A stretch of DNA of 54,895 nt, taken from NCBI GenBank assembly GCA_964383815.1, contig CAYLIC010000010.1, positions 1 to 54,895 of the forward strand, written 5' to 3'. Numbering within the stretch: position 1 is the first letter of the stretch; each line of letters starts with the position of its first letter. The stretch comes from UBA11524 sp964383815. GTDB lineage: Bacteria > Bacillota > Clostridia > Christensenellales > Aristaeellaceae. A program made the position numbers and the translations under genes. Below the pieces are notes generated by a model. The model saw only the letters and a list, made by a program, of their open reading frames with translations, was not told where the DNA came from and did not search any database. Below are positions 1 to 7,834 of the stretch, piece after piece.

Positions 1-41
1 CAGGCCTGCCTGCAGGCCTGACAGTGACGGAGCGCAATTCT

Positions 42-70
42 TCGAAAAAGTGGCTTTGCCACTTTTTCGA
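42..70. terminator. Hairpin, possible bidirectional terminator
   Basis: A perfect 12-bp inverted repeat (tcgaaaaagtgg, positions 42-53, against 59-70) with a 5-base loop. The arms end in runs of A and T, so it could terminate on either strand. It lies just downstream of the minus-strand gene at 107-598. Confidence 0.5.
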
Positions 71-78
71 CACGCAGA

Positions 79-100
79 GGGAGGAAGCTGCCTTCCTCCC
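79..100. repeat. Hairpin after the first gene
   Basis: A perfect 9-bp inverted repeat (gggaggaag at 79-87, cttcctccc at 92-100) with a 4-base loop, directly 3' of the minus-strand gene ending at 107. It has no clear T tract and is probably part of the same 3' structure as the hairpin at 42-70. Confidence 0.4.
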
Positions 101-106
101 CGTTGC

Positions 107-598
107 TTATGCCCGTTTCCTTTGACAGGGACGGGTTAAAACTTCCTGCATGATGAAGGCCTTCACCATGCTGTCCCCCGTCCAGTCCAGCTGCAGGCCG
201 GGCTGTTCCTCCTTAGGTGTAATCTCCGGTACGGTCAGGGGTGCAGCATTGTGTATGTCACAGGGGTGCGCACCCTCGTGGGTGGTTTCCGGCAGGCTGC
301 CGGAAACAGGTGCAGGCCGCAAGTTCATGGTCAGCTGCTCGGGCGGCATGCCGTGCTCCTCACAGGGGTGAATGCCCTCGTGGGTCATTTCGCCCATGGG
401 GCTGGGCTGGGGTGCCTCGGCGGTCTTCCACTGGGCCTTCACAGGCTTAATCACAGCATCGTCAAACATTTGGGTGATGGACTTCTCCAGCTTCTCCCAT
501 TGCCCGGCCCGGGGCTGCTTGCCTTTGCGCTTCCTGCTTTTGCTGATGAGACCCACAACCACGAAGATTACGGCAATAAACTCAAACAGTTCTTCCAC
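107..598 (-). CDS. Small membrane-anchored protein with two THEG-x-HPC motifs
   Basis: Not recognised as a named family. The 163-residue product has one N-terminal membrane segment (about residues 5-19), a basic stretch (SKSRKRKGK) that should face the cytoplasm, then a long polar, proline-rich tail. The tail carries two copies of a short motif, THEGIHPCEEH and THEGAHPCDIH, about 33 residues apart, plus acidic and proline-rich linkers. The paired Cys and His could bind a metal, but that is inference. The start is GTG at 598 with an excellent AAAGGAGG site upstream. It lies 31 bp downstream of floA on the same strand, so a link to the FloA/NfeD membrane system is likely. Confidence 0.7.
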   Translation of the reverse strand: MEELFEFIAVIFVVVGLISKSRKRKGKQPRAGQWEKLEKSITQMFDDAVIKPVKAQWKTAEAPQPSPMGEMTHEGIHPCEEHGMPPEQLTMNLRPAPVSGSLPETTHEGAHPCDIHNAAPLTVPEITPKEEQPGLQLDWTGDSMVKAFIMQEVLTRPCQRKRA

Positions 599-629
599 GG
601 CGGAACCTCCTTTCCCAGGGTGTTACGCC

Positions 630-1631
630 TTACTTCTTTTCGGGCATGTGGGGAACCTGCTGGGGCGCGGAGGCCTTGGCAATGGACTCCCGCATGGAGG
701 TGTCCGCCACGGTGTTCTGCATGTTGTAGTAGTCCATCACGCCCAGCTTGCCTTCCCGCAGGGCAGCAGCCATGGCCCGGGGCACATCGGCCTCCGCCTC
801 CACCACCTTGGCGCGCATTTCCTGCACGGCGGCCTTCATTTCCTGCTCGTGGGCAACAGCCATGGCACGGCGTTCCTCGGCCTTGGCCTGGGCAATGCGG
901 CGGTCCGCCTCGGCCTGGTCCATCATCAGCTGGGCGCCAATGTTCCGGCCCACATCCACATCCGCAATGTCGATGGAGAGAATCTCATAGGCAGTGCCGG
1001 CGTCCAGGCCCTTTGCCAGCACCGTGCGGCTGATCAGGTCGGGGTTCTCCAGCACCTGCTTGTGGGTTTCGGCAGAGCCCACGGTGGTCACAATGCCTTC
1101 ACCCACGCGGGCGATAACGGTTTCCTCGCCGGCGCCGCCCACCAGGCGCTCAATGTTGGTGCGCACGGTAACCCGGGCCTTGGCCCGCAGCTCAATGCCG
1201 TCCTTGGCAATGGCGGCAACCACAGGGGTTTCGATAACCTTGGGGGTCACGCTCATCTGCACAGCCTCAAACACATCGCGGCCCGCCAGGTCGATGGCGC
1301 AGGCCTTTTCAAATGCCATTTCAATGTTGGCGCGCTGGGCGGCAATCAGGGCGTTAATGACCCTGTCCACATTGCCGCCAGCCAGGAAGTGGGTTTCCAG
1401 CTTGCTGATGGTCAGGTTCAGGCCTGCCTTGTTGGCCTTGATAAGGGGATGCACCAGCCGCTGAGGCTGAATGCGGCGGATGCGCATGCCCACCAGCGTA
1501 GCAATGGGGATGTGCACGCCGCTGGCCAGGGCGGAAATCCACAGCCCAACGGGGAAGAAGCGCAGAAACACGCACAGCAAAATCAGCGCCAGTACAACAA
1601 CAAAGACAATCCAGGCAAATTCAACTCCCAT
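630..1631 (-). CDS. floA: Flotillin-like protein FloA
   Basis: A 333-residue membrane scaffold protein of the FloA (YqfA, UPF0365) family, which forms functional membrane microdomains and affects membrane fluidity and protein complex assembly. The N-terminus is a hydrophobic hairpin (about residues 4-25 and 28-45), followed by the SPFH-like region with family-typical stretches GLNLTISKLETHFLAGGNVD and AAQRANIEMAFEKACAIDLAGRDV (in part), and a C-terminal Ala/Glu-rich coiled coil (EADRRIAQAKAEERRAMA). Length is normal for FloA. ATG at 1631 has a GGAGG site. It follows nfeD by 37 bp, the usual nfeD-floA pairing in Firmicutes. Confidence 0.93.
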   Translation of the reverse strand: MGVEFAWIVFVVVLALILLCVFLRFFPVGLWISALASGVHIPIATLVGMRIRRIQPQRLVHPLIKANKAGLNLTISKLETHFLAGGNVDRVINALIAAQRANIEMAFEKACAIDLAGRDVFEAVQMSVTPKVIETPVVAAIAKDGIELRAKARVTVRTNIERLVGGAGEETVIARVGEGIVTTVGSAETHKQVLENPDLISRTVLAKGLDAGTAYEILSIDIADVDVGRNIGAQLMMDQAEADRRIAQAKAEERRAMAVAHEQEMKAAVQEMRAKVVEAEADVPRAMAAALREGKLGVMDYYNMQNTVADTSMRESIAKASAPQQVPHMPEKK

Positions 1632-1668
1632 TTATCTTTCCTCCTTTATGCTTCAAACCGCGAAGGGT

Positions 1669-2169
1669 TCATCCCATGGTATGCACCAGAATGCGGCTGC
1701 CTTCCACCCGGATAATCTGCACCCTTGTGCCTGCCGGGATGTATTCACCCTCGGACACCACATTCAGCTTCACCCCGTCAAATTCCGCCATGCCCGTGGG
1801 CCGCAGCACGGTGGTTGCCGTGCCTTCCCTGCCCAGGAAGACCTGCATGTCCTCGCTGGTGCGGTATCCGGCCTCGCTGCTTTCGGTTTCGTTCAGCACA
1901 ATGCGGCTTTTGCTCAGGCGGCCCCTGGCAGCCGAGTGCAGGGAAACCGATATGGCAATGGCAATGACGGACAGGAGCGCCACCGTCATGCACAGGGCGG
2001 CAACGGGCCCGTGGTTGAACCAGGTGAGCACAACGGCAATCACATGCAGGATAATCCCTGCAATGCCCGGCAGGCCAAACCCCGGCATAAAGGCCTCCAG
2101 CACCAGCAGCGCCAGGCCCGCAATCAGGCATATCAGAATGGGCAGGTTGGCGGCAATAAAATCCAGCAT
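1669..2169 (-). CDS. NfeD-like membrane protein
   Basis: A 166-residue NfeD family protein, usually encoded with flotillins and thought to help them organise the membrane. The sequence shows an N-terminal hydrophobic segment, the family-typical EAFMPGFGLPGIAG stretch, further membrane segments up to about residue 78, then a soluble C-terminal OB-fold part (residues about 105-166, with GREGTATTVLRPTGMAEFDG and the closing RVQIIRVEGSRILV). I chose ATG at 2169 because AAGGAGGTG sits 7 bases upstream; an upstream in-frame start at 2226 lacks such a site. It is the first gene of an nfeD-floA-163aa unit. Confidence 0.85.
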   Translation of the reverse strand: MLDFIAANLPILICLIAGLALLVLEAFMPGFGLPGIAGIILHVIAVVLTWFNHGPVAALCMTVALLSVIAIAISVSLHSAARGRLSKSRIVLNETESSEAGYRTSEDMQVFLGREGTATTVLRPTGMAEFDGVKLNVVSEGEYIPAGTRVQIIRVEGSRILVHTMG

Positions 2170-2196
2170 GCTCACACCTCCTTGGTTGATGATGCA

Positions 2197-2202
2197 AGTA
2201 TA
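2197..2202 (-). promoter_or_regulatory. Extended -10 box upstream of nfeD
   Basis: On the minus strand the sequence reads TGC-TATACT, an extended -10 element about 28 bp upstream of the nfeD start. No convincing -35 box is 17 bp further upstream. Confidence 0.35.
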
Positions 2203-2257
2203 GCACAAAGCCCGGCGTGTATCCACCGTTTTTGCACGAAAGATACACCCAGGCGCT

Positions 2258-2830
2258 TCAAATGACAGTTTTCAGCTGCAGCAAATCCGCCTGGTAGATT
2301 TCCGCCAGGCTCCTGTTGTAGATGATGGAGGCCGGGTGATACAGCGGAAACAGCCGGAAAACCTGCTCGCGAATGGTGCATTCCATCATCTGGCCGTGAT
2401 AAGCACCAATGGCGGCACCCTTGCCCAGCAGGGCCTGGAGGGCCACATTGCCCAGGGTCACCAGCAGGCCCGGCTGCACCAGGCAAATCTCCTCATACAG
2501 AAAGGGAGTAAACAGGGCCAGCTCCTCCCTGTTGGGCGGCCTGTTGGACACGCTGCCCCTGGGGCTGACCCGGGTTGGGCGCACCTTTACCACATTGCTG
2601 ATGTAAATGTCCTGCCGGTTCAGCGCCACCACCGAAAGGAAGCCATCCAGGTTCTTGCCCGCCTTGCCCACAAAGGGCCGGCCCTGAAGGGTTTCCTGTT
2701 CGCCCGGCGCCTCGCCAATGAGCATCACCGGCGGGTGATCTTCCTTTCCCTCGCCAAAGACCAGGGTTTTCTCCTCCCCGGGCCACAAACCGGCAAAAAA
2801 CGCACCGCACCGCTTGCGAAACTGCTCCAT
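2258..2830 (-). CDS. Uracil-DNA glycosylase superfamily protein, no Fe-S ligands
   Basis: A 190-residue member of the uracil-DNA glycosylase superfamily, which removes uracil from DNA by base excision. It has the active-site loop GEAPGEQE (residues 39-46), GRPFVGKAG (50-58) and the HPAS motif (165-168). Unlike the neighbour at 2862-3449 it lacks the cysteine set expected for the family 4 iron-sulphur cluster: the KCRPP motif is VKVRPT here. ATG at 2830 is chosen because AAGGAGG lies just upstream and this start avoids overlapping the previous gene. It lies 31 bp after the paralogue and is probably cotranscribed. Whether it still excises uracil is unknown. Confidence 0.82.
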   Translation of the reverse strand: MEQFRKRCGAFFAGLWPGEEKTLVFGEGKEDHPPVMLIGEAPGEQETLQGRPFVGKAGKNLDGFLSVVALNRQDIYISNVVKVRPTRVSPRGSVSNRPPNREELALFTPFLYEEICLVQPGLLVTLGNVALQALLGKGAAIGAYHGQMMECTIREQVFRLFPLYHPASIIYNRSLAEIYQADLLQLKTVI

Positions 2831-2861
2831 GGGTACCTCCTTGACCAAAGCATCGGCCCTA

Positions 2862-3449
2862 TTATCCCTCACCATAAATGTCCCCATACAGGCCCAGCGC
2901 CGTCAGCTTATTCCGGAGGGAGCACATGTCCTCCCAGGCCTCGCGCTTTTTGGAGGGATCCCGCAGGAGGGCGGAGGGATGGAAGGTGGGCATCATCCAC
3001 ACACCCTTTCGCTGAAACCACCTGCCCCTGTCCCTGGTGATGCGGATCTCCGGGCCCAGGGTGTTTTTGGCGGCGGTGGCGCCCAGCAGCACAATCACCC
3101 TGGGCTGCACCAGGGCCACCTGCATCCGCAGGTGGAGCATGCAGGCCTCGGCCTCGGCAGGCTCGGGCACGCGGTTGTTGGGCGGGCGGCACTTGACAAT
3201 GTTGCAGATGTACACCCTGTCCCTTGGCAGGGAAATGGCCGCCAGCATTTTCGTCAGCAGCTGGCCTGCCGGGCCAACAAAGGCCAGGCCTTCCCCGTCC
3301 TCCGCCTGGCCCGGGCCTTCACCAATGAACATCAGGGGCGCGCGCCTGTCGCCCTGGCCCGGCACCTTGTGGCGGATACCCTGGCACAGGGGGCACAGGC
3401 TGCAGGCTGCCACCTGGCTTTCGAAAAGCGCCCAGGTGATTTCCGCCAT
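2862..3449 (-). CDS. Uracil-DNA glycosylase, family 4 type (Fe-S)
   Basis: A 195-residue family 4-like uracil-DNA glycosylase of the base-excision repair pathway. Visible features: cysteines 16, 19 and 22 in ACSLCPLC, Cys86 in VKCRPPNNR and Cys102 in EACMLHLR, matching the four-cysteine [4Fe-4S] pattern; the catalytic loop GEGPGQAED (43-51); FVGPAGQLL (57-65); and FHPSALLRDP with the conserved His near residue 157. Start ATG at 3449 has GGGAGG 7 bases upstream; the longer start adds 11 unlikely residues. It follows a small membrane protein by 14 bp and precedes its non-Fe-S paralogue. Confidence 0.9.
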   Translation of the reverse strand: MAEITWALFESQVAACSLCPLCQGIRHKVPGQGDRRAPLMFIGEGPGQAEDGEGLAFVGPAGQLLTKMLAAISLPRDRVYICNIVKCRPPNNRVPEPAEAEACMLHLRMQVALVQPRVIVLLGATAAKNTLGPEIRITRDRGRWFQRKGVWMMPTFHPSALLRDPSKKREAWEDMCSLRNKLTALGLYGDIYGEG

Positions 3450-3463
3450 GCCATCGCCTCCCG

Positions 3464-3784
3464 TTACAGCTTGGTTTGCCACAGGGTGAAGGACTGGCTC
3501 ATGTCCGCCTGCACCCAGGTGATGAGGCTGATCAGCAGTGCAACCAGCAGGAGAATCACCACCGCGCCTGCCAGCACAGCCAGCACATCGCCTGCACCGG
3601 CAAGCAGCTTCCAGCGCGATTGCCGGGCCTCCCGGCGCTCCTGCTCGTCCAGGTAGTCGTCCTCGCCGTAGGGCTCATCGTCATATGCGTCGTCATACTC
3701 GGCATCATCATACACGCTCTGCTGGAAAACAGGCTGATAGTCCTCCTGCAGGTCCTGTTCATCATAATTGTTGAAATACGCCAT
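3464..3784 (-). CDS. Small acidic single-pass membrane protein
   Basis: Family not recognised. The 106-residue product begins with a strongly acidic, tyrosine-rich cytoplasmic part (residues 1-50, with repeated DD/DE and Tyr, such as YDDAEYDDAYDDE), then a short basic patch and one long membrane segment (about residues 68-90) with a brief tail. It resembles a tail-anchored or C-terminal single-pass protein. ATG at 3784 is preceded by GGAGG at good spacing. It lies between trmL and the two glycosylase genes on the same strand with short gaps, so it is probably cotranscribed, but nothing links its function to them. Confidence 0.7.
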   Translation of the reverse strand: MAYFNNYDEQDLQEDYQPVFQQSVYDDAEYDDAYDDEPYGEDDYLDEQERREARQSRWKLLAGAGDVLAVLAGAVVILLLVALLISLITWVQADMSQSFTLWQTKL

Positions 3785-3835
3785 GGGGCATCCTCCCTTC
3801 CTGCATACAACGGTCAAGGCCGCGCATTTCTTCCG

Positions 3836-4354
3836 CTACAGATAGTCCAGCCAGGGTGCGGCATCCTCCTGCCGGCCGGTTAAGGCGCCATGGTCGCACA
3901 GGCCGGGAAAATCCGCCTGGCGCAAGGCCTCATACAGCACAATGGCCACGGAGTTGGAAAGGTTCAGGCTCCGGGCCTCCGGGCGCATGGGGATGCGCAC
4001 GCATCTGTCGTACACCTTTTCCAGCAGGCTTTCCGGCAGGCCGCGGGTTTCGCAGCCAAAGACCAGGAAGTCCCCATCCCGGTACACCGCCTGGTGGTAT
4101 CCCCTGGGCGCCTTGGTGGAGGCAAAGTGCATCCGTGCCTCCGGGTAGGTGCGCAGAAAGGCCTCCATGTCCGGGTAGGTGCGGTAGTTCATCAGGTGCC
4201 AATAGTCCAGGCCGGCACGCTTCAGGTATTTATCGGAAAGGGAAAACCCCAGCGGCTCTATCAGGTGCAGCATAGCGCCTGTGGCGGCGCAGGTGCGGGC
4301 AATATTGCCGGTGTTTTGGGGAATCTCCGGGTTCACCAGCACAATGTGCAGCAA
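3836..4354 (-). CDS. trmL: tRNA (cytidine(34)-2'-O)-methyltransferase TrmL
   Basis: A 172-residue SPOUT-class methyltransferase that 2'-O-methylates the wobble base of tRNA-Leu species using S-adenosylmethionine. The three SPOUT motifs are clear: PEIPQNTGNIARTCAATGA (residues 9-27), FGCETRGLPESLL (about 98-110) and IPMRPEARSLNLSNSVAIVL (about 121-140), which form the trefoil-knot cofactor site. Length is normal for TrmL (YibK). The start appears to be TTG at 4354, since no in-frame ATG is nearby and residues LHIVLVNPEIPQNTGN match the family start. A weak GGAG site lies about 10 bases upstream. Confidence 0.92.
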   Translation of the reverse strand: MLHIVLVNPEIPQNTGNIARTCAATGAMLHLIEPLGFSLSDKYLKRAGLDYWHLMNYRTYPDMEAFLRTYPEARMHFASTKAPRGYHQAVYRDGDFLVFGCETRGLPESLLEKVYDRCVRIPMRPEARSLNLSNSVAIVLYEALRQADFPGLCDHGALTGRQEDAAPWLDYL

Positions 4355-4405
4355 GGTTCATCATCTCCGCCCCTATTGTAACATTCCCAGTGCCGGTTGA
4401 CAAGC

Positions 4406-4440
4406 GCAAAACGCCTTCCCGCAGCATAGGCAGGAAGGCG
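4406..4440 (-). terminator. Terminator of the cmk2-like operon
   Basis: On the minus strand CGCCTTCC (4433-4440) pairs with GGAAGGCG (4412-4419) across a 13-base loop and is followed by TTTTG. It lies directly after the stop codon at 4447 and separates this transcript from trmL. Confidence 0.75.
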
Positions 4441-4446
4441 CAGGGG

Positions 4447-5169
4447 TTATGGATTCTCCCCGGCCGGGGAATCCGGCTCCGGGGTGGCGGTGGCGAAAAT
4501 CTCCAGGTGGGTGCCGCCATCGTAGGCGTAGCCATCATAGGCAGCGTCCATTTCGTCATCAGCCTGGATGTGGGTAGCGCTGGGCTGTGGTGTGGCGGAA
4601 AGGCCGCTGCCCTCCGCGCCGGGCATGGGAAACACCAGGGTCATCTGCAGCCAGCTAACGCCGTCCCGGTACTGGTTGGGGTAGTAGGCGTAGTACACCC
4701 GGGGTGTCAGGCCGTTGGATAGCTCCACCGGGTCCTCAAAGGAATCCTCCGGGCTGTTGGTGGCCCTGTTGGCGTGGCAGGCCGGGCCGGTCAGGGCATC
4801 CTCCAGGGTGGTTTCCGGGCTGGCGGCATGGATGCAGCTGGCTGCCAGCGCCGCAAAGGTGCCCGGGTCGCTCACCCGCAGGGTCAGGGTATCCAGGTGG
4901 CCTGCCTCCAGGGCGAAGGTCATCTCCACACCCTCGGGAATCTCCGCCATGTCGGCAGCGGTAATGCCCAGGGAGGCAAAGGTGGGGTAGCACTCAAACA
5001 GGCTGTTGACGGGCGGATGGTTTTGCTGGAGCTGCCCCTGGTTCACCTGCTGGATGTAGGCCTTCAGCGCCGTTTGCCCGGCATCCATGCTGACCGGCCA
5101 GAGAATATCCCCCAGGGCGCAGGCCGGCAGCAGCAGCGCGCATATAAGCGCAAGCAAGCGTTTTGTCAT
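4447..5169 (-). CDS. Secreted hypothetical protein
   Basis: Family not recognised. The 240-residue product starts with a clear signal peptide (MTKRLLALICALLLPACALG, residues 1-20), so it is exported. The cysteine near the end of that region is not in a strong lipobox. The mature part includes a central region with two cysteines (CIHAAS and GPACHAN) and a low-complexity, acidic, proline-rich C-terminus (ATATPEPDSPAGENP) typical of surface or spacer segments. Its ATG overlaps the stop of the upstream kinase-like gene by 4 bp (ATGA), so the two are translationally coupled. A terminator follows at 4406-4440. Confidence 0.65.
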   Translation of the reverse strand: MTKRLLALICALLLPACALGDILWPVSMDAGQTALKAYIQQVNQGQLQQNHPPVNSLFECYPTFASLGITAADMAEIPEGVEMTFALEAGHLDTLTLRVSDPGTFAALAASCIHAASPETTLEDALTGPACHANRATNSPEDSFEDPVELSNGLTPRVYYAYYPNQYRDGVSWLQMTLVFPMPGAEGSGLSATPQPSATHIQADDEMDAAYDGYAYDGGTHLEIFATATPEPDSPAGENP

Positions 5170-5804
5170 TTGGCGTCCTTTGCCACCCTGTCCCGCAGGG
5201 TCAGGTAGTCCATCACCAGCTGGGCCGAGCCTTCAATGCCCAGCTTGCTGGTGTCCAGGCACAGGTCATAGTTGTTCACATCGCCCCAGGTGGCGGTAGC
5301 ATAGTAGTTATAATAGCTGGCGCGCTCCTTGTCCATCCGGCGGACGTACTCCTCCGCCTTCTCCGGGGAAACGCTGTGGATTTCCACCGCCCGCTCCATG
5401 CGGTGTTTCATGTCCGCCTTCACAAACAGCTTCACCGCGTTGGGCTTGTCCCGCAGGACATAGTCTGCACAGCGGCCCACAATGATGCAGGGCCCTTCAG
5501 CCGCCACCCGGCGGATGGTGTCAAACTGGGCCAGGAACACCTTGTGGTTCAGGGGCATGTCCACATAGCCGCTCAGGTTGCCGTGCATCTGCATGCCCGT
5601 TACCAGGGAGAACAGCAGGGACTTGGTGGGCTTTTCATCGTGATGCTCGAAGATTTCCTCGCAAATGCCGCTGTCCCTGGCGGCCTCCGCCAGAATCTCC
5701 TTGTCGTAATAGGGAATGGAGAGCTTTTCGGATAAGAGCTTGCCAATCTGCCGCCCGCCGGAGCCAAACTGCCTGCCGATGGTGATAACATAGTTGCCTG
5801 CCAT
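5166..5804 (-). CDS. Cytidylate kinase-like protein
   Basis: A 212-residue P-loop kinase of the cytidylate kinase-like (Cmk2) family common in Firmicutes. It has a P-loop-type motif ITIGRQFGSGGRQIGK (residues 8-22 or so), IPYYDKEIL just after it (typical of the family), GRCADYVLRD in the middle and the lid-like RMDKERASYYNYYATATWGD. These proteins probably phosphorylate a nucleotide, but their physiological substrate is not established; canonical cmk is normally elsewhere. ATG at 5804 has GAGGGA upstream. It overlaps the secreted-protein gene downstream by 4 bp. Confidence 0.88.
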   Translation of the reverse strand: MAGNYVITIGRQFGSGGRQIGKLLSEKLSIPYYDKEILAEAARDSGICEEIFEHHDEKPTKSLLFSLVTGMQMHGNLSGYVDMPLNHKVFLAQFDTIRRVAAEGPCIIVGRCADYVLRDKPNAVKLFVKADMKHRMERAVEIHSVSPEKAEEYVRRMDKERASYYNYYATATWGDVNNYDLCLDTSKLGIEGSAQLVMDYLTLRDRVAKDAK

Positions 5805-5859
5805 GAAAATCCCTCGCTTTCATCATATTTGGAGAACGAATGCCGCCTTTTCTACTGTT

Positions 5860-5865
5860 ATTATA
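5860..5865 (-). promoter_or_regulatory. Extended -10 box for the cytidylate-kinase-like gene
   Basis: The minus strand reads TGC-TATAAT, a perfect -10 with the TGn extension, 56 bp upstream of the gene start at 5804. The -35 position holds only a poor match, as is usual for extended -10 promoters. Confidence 0.55.
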
Positions 5866-5899
5866 GCACAGTTTTGTTCAAATGGAAGCAAAAAATGCA

Positions 5900-6628
5900 T
5901 TACTCCCCGGGCAGCATGCTGGCGGCGCGGATGGGCCTGTCCAGCCGGGATTCCACAAAGCCGCGCAGCAGGGTGAAGGGTGCGTAGCAGTCCGGGGTGT
6001 TCACCCAGGCGGAGGCGCCTGTGTCCAGGGCGCGGCGCATCCACCGGGCCTGGGCCACGGAAACGGGCGTTTGTCCCTGGGCCCGGCAGGTGTGGCAGCA
6101 CAGGCCACCTTCCTCCTGGTCGAAGTACACCTGCTCCTCCTCCGCCAGCCGCCTGCCGCAGCGGACGCAGTGGTTCAGCCGCGGTTTGGTGCCCTGGCAG
6201 GCAGCATAGTGCAAAAGGAATCCGGCCAGCAGCGGCTTCCACTCCTGGTCGGAAAAGGTCAGGCGGCTCAGGGTGTGGAGCAGCAGCATGAACAGCTCCT
6301 GCTCCGGCACGCCGGGCTGCACGGCGGCCTCCGCCAGGTTCAGCAGATAGGTTCCGCAGGCCAGACGATCAAAGTCTGCCCGCAGGGGGTAGAAGGTTTC
6401 AATCAGCGTGGCAGCCACCACGGTTTTGTGTCCGCCACGCTCATAGCACTCGTAGTCCCCCAGGGCGAATAGCTCGCTGGCGTTCAGCAGGGGTGATCTG
6501 GGCCTGCGGCAACCCCGGGCCAGGGCTTCCATACGCCCCCTGGTGGGGCTGAACAGGGTCAGCATCCTGTCGTTATCCCGGTAGTTGGCGTAGCGCAGCA
6601 CAATGGCTGTGTGCTCGGTTTGCCGCAT
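5900..6628 (-). CDS. recO: DNA repair protein RecO
   Basis: A 242-residue RecO, which with RecR loads RecA onto SSB-coated single-stranded DNA in the RecFOR recombination pathway. The N-terminal OB-fold begins TAIVLRYANYRDNDRMLTLF (residues 7-26) and is followed by RGMEALARGCRRPRSPLL-like residues. The C-terminal helical part carries the zinc-binding CxxC pairs HCVRCGRR and CCHTCRAQ. Length is normal. ATG at 6628 has AAAGGGGGAG upstream. It follows gerM by 58 bp on the same strand. Confidence 0.93.
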   Translation of the reverse strand: MRQTEHTAIVLRYANYRDNDRMLTLFSPTRGRMEALARGCRRPRSPLLNASELFALGDYECYERGGHKTVVAATLIETFYPLRADFDRLACGTYLLNLAEAAVQPGVPEQELFMLLLHTLSRLTFSDQEWKPLLAGFLLHYAACQGTKPRLNHCVRCGRRLAEEEQVYFDQEEGGLCCHTCRAQGQTPVSVAQARWMRRALDTGASAWVNTPDCYAPFTLLRGFVESRLDRPIRAASMLPGE

Positions 6629-6686
6629 GGGTGCTCCCCCTTTCTCCTGTGTGTATCATTCGCCCCGGAAGGCGGGTTTTCCTGCC

Positions 6687-7721
6687 TCAGTCAATCTCCA
6701 CCACGCCGGGATACTGGCTCATAACCTCCTCCGCCGCGTTCAGGAAGGTGGGTGCATCCTCCGGCGCGGGGGTAAAGGGCTGGCCCTCCACCAGCAGCTC
6801 CACCTTTTCCACGCCCGGGAACTGGCTGGCGGTGAACAGCACCGCGCGGATGGCCTGCTGGCCTCCGTCGTCCTGCTGGGCCACGTTGATAAACTCTTGA
6901 GTGAAGTCAATGGTGGCCGTGCCGTTTTTCACCTTCACGGATTTCACACCGCAGCCTTCCGGCAGGGGGCGCTCCAGGCCGCTGTCAGCCCTGGGACCTT
7001 TAGCCAGCTCCAGAATGGCGGTGGAAATGTCCGCCGGGGAGAACACCGTGCGGGTCACAGGCACCAGCAGCCGCCCGCTGGCGGAGGGAAAGTACAGCTG
7101 CACCTGTTCCGCATAGGAGGAGGACAGGGTCGCCACACTTTCCAGGTTCACCATGTCCGCCGTAAAGGCGCCGCTGACATCCGTGCCGTGGGTCAGCTTG
7201 CTGCGCTTCTGTCCATCAAAGAGGAAGGATACCTCCTCCACCGTGTCAAAGCCGCACAGGGCTGCCGCCGCGCCATGCACCATCAGCAGCTCTTCCTCCG
7301 CGGTGGAGCAGTTCAGGGCCTCCTTGCTCATGTCCAGCCGGGCCTTGCCGCCGGAAATATCCAGGTCGAAGGTCACACCCTCGGGAATCACGTTGGTCAG
7401 GCCCATGCGGGCAGCAGCCAGATCGTTCTCGCTGGACTTGACCATCAGCGCCAGTGTGGCCTTGGCCACACCGTCCTGCCTGGGTACCTGCCTGGTGACG
7501 GGCACCAGGTAGCCGTCCCCATCCTCATACCAGCAAACGGTGGACTGCATTTCCACATTGCTGGCACTGGCGGAGGTTTCCGCCGCGGTCAAGGGCGGCT
7601 CTTCGTAGAGGGTTTCCACGGTGGTTTCGCCGCCGCCCTGAAGGGCCAGCGCCACCACCAGCGCCGCCGCACACACAATCAAAATCCGTTCCAGGTCAGC
7701 CCGTTTCCATTTCAGCTTCAC
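6687..7721 (-). CDS. gerM: GerM-type spore protein with two GerMN domains
   Basis: A 344-residue membrane-anchored protein with two tandem GerMN domains, as in Bacillus subtilis GerM, which is needed for septal peptidoglycan remodelling during engulfment and for germination. The N-terminus is LKWKRADLERIL followed by a membrane segment (about residues 13-28). Domain 1 spans about 75-200 (VPVTRQVPRQDG, LISGGKARLD-like region) and domain 2 about 205-325 (LVPVTRTVFSPAD, KVKNGTATIDFTQEF). The start is GTG at 7721, with GAGGAGG 8 bases upstream. Its presence suggests the organism can sporulate or descends from a spore former. Confidence 0.82.
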   Translation of the reverse strand: MKLKWKRADLERILIVCAAALVVALALQGGGETTVETLYEEPPLTAAETSASASNVEMQSTVCWYEDGDGYLVPVTRQVPRQDGVAKATLALMVKSSENDLAAARMGLTNVIPEGVTFDLDISGGKARLDMSKEALNCSTAEEELLMVHGAAAALCGFDTVEEVSFLFDGQKRSKLTHGTDVSGAFTADMVNLESVATLSSSYAEQVQLYFPSASGRLLVPVTRTVFSPADISTAILELAKGPRADSGLERPLPEGCGVKSVKVKNGTATIDFTQEFINVAQQDDGGQQAIRAVLFTASQFPGVEKVELLVEGQPFTPAPEDAPTFLNAAEEVMSQYPGVVEID

Positions 7722-7794
7722 CGCTATGCCTCCTCGCGTGTTGGTTAAGACAAACTATGCGGGATGCAGCGGGGATATACACATTTGAAGGCAA

Positions 7795-7822
7795 CAAAAA
7801 AGCAGCCCGCAGGGGGCCGCTC
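7795..7822 (-). terminator. Terminator of the zinc-ribbon gene
   Basis: On the minus strand AGCGGCCC and GGGCTGCT form a GC-rich stem (one mismatch) followed directly by TTTTTTG. It begins about 13 bp after the stop codon at 7835. Confidence 0.75.
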
Positions 7823-7834
7823 TTTGCGATGCTA

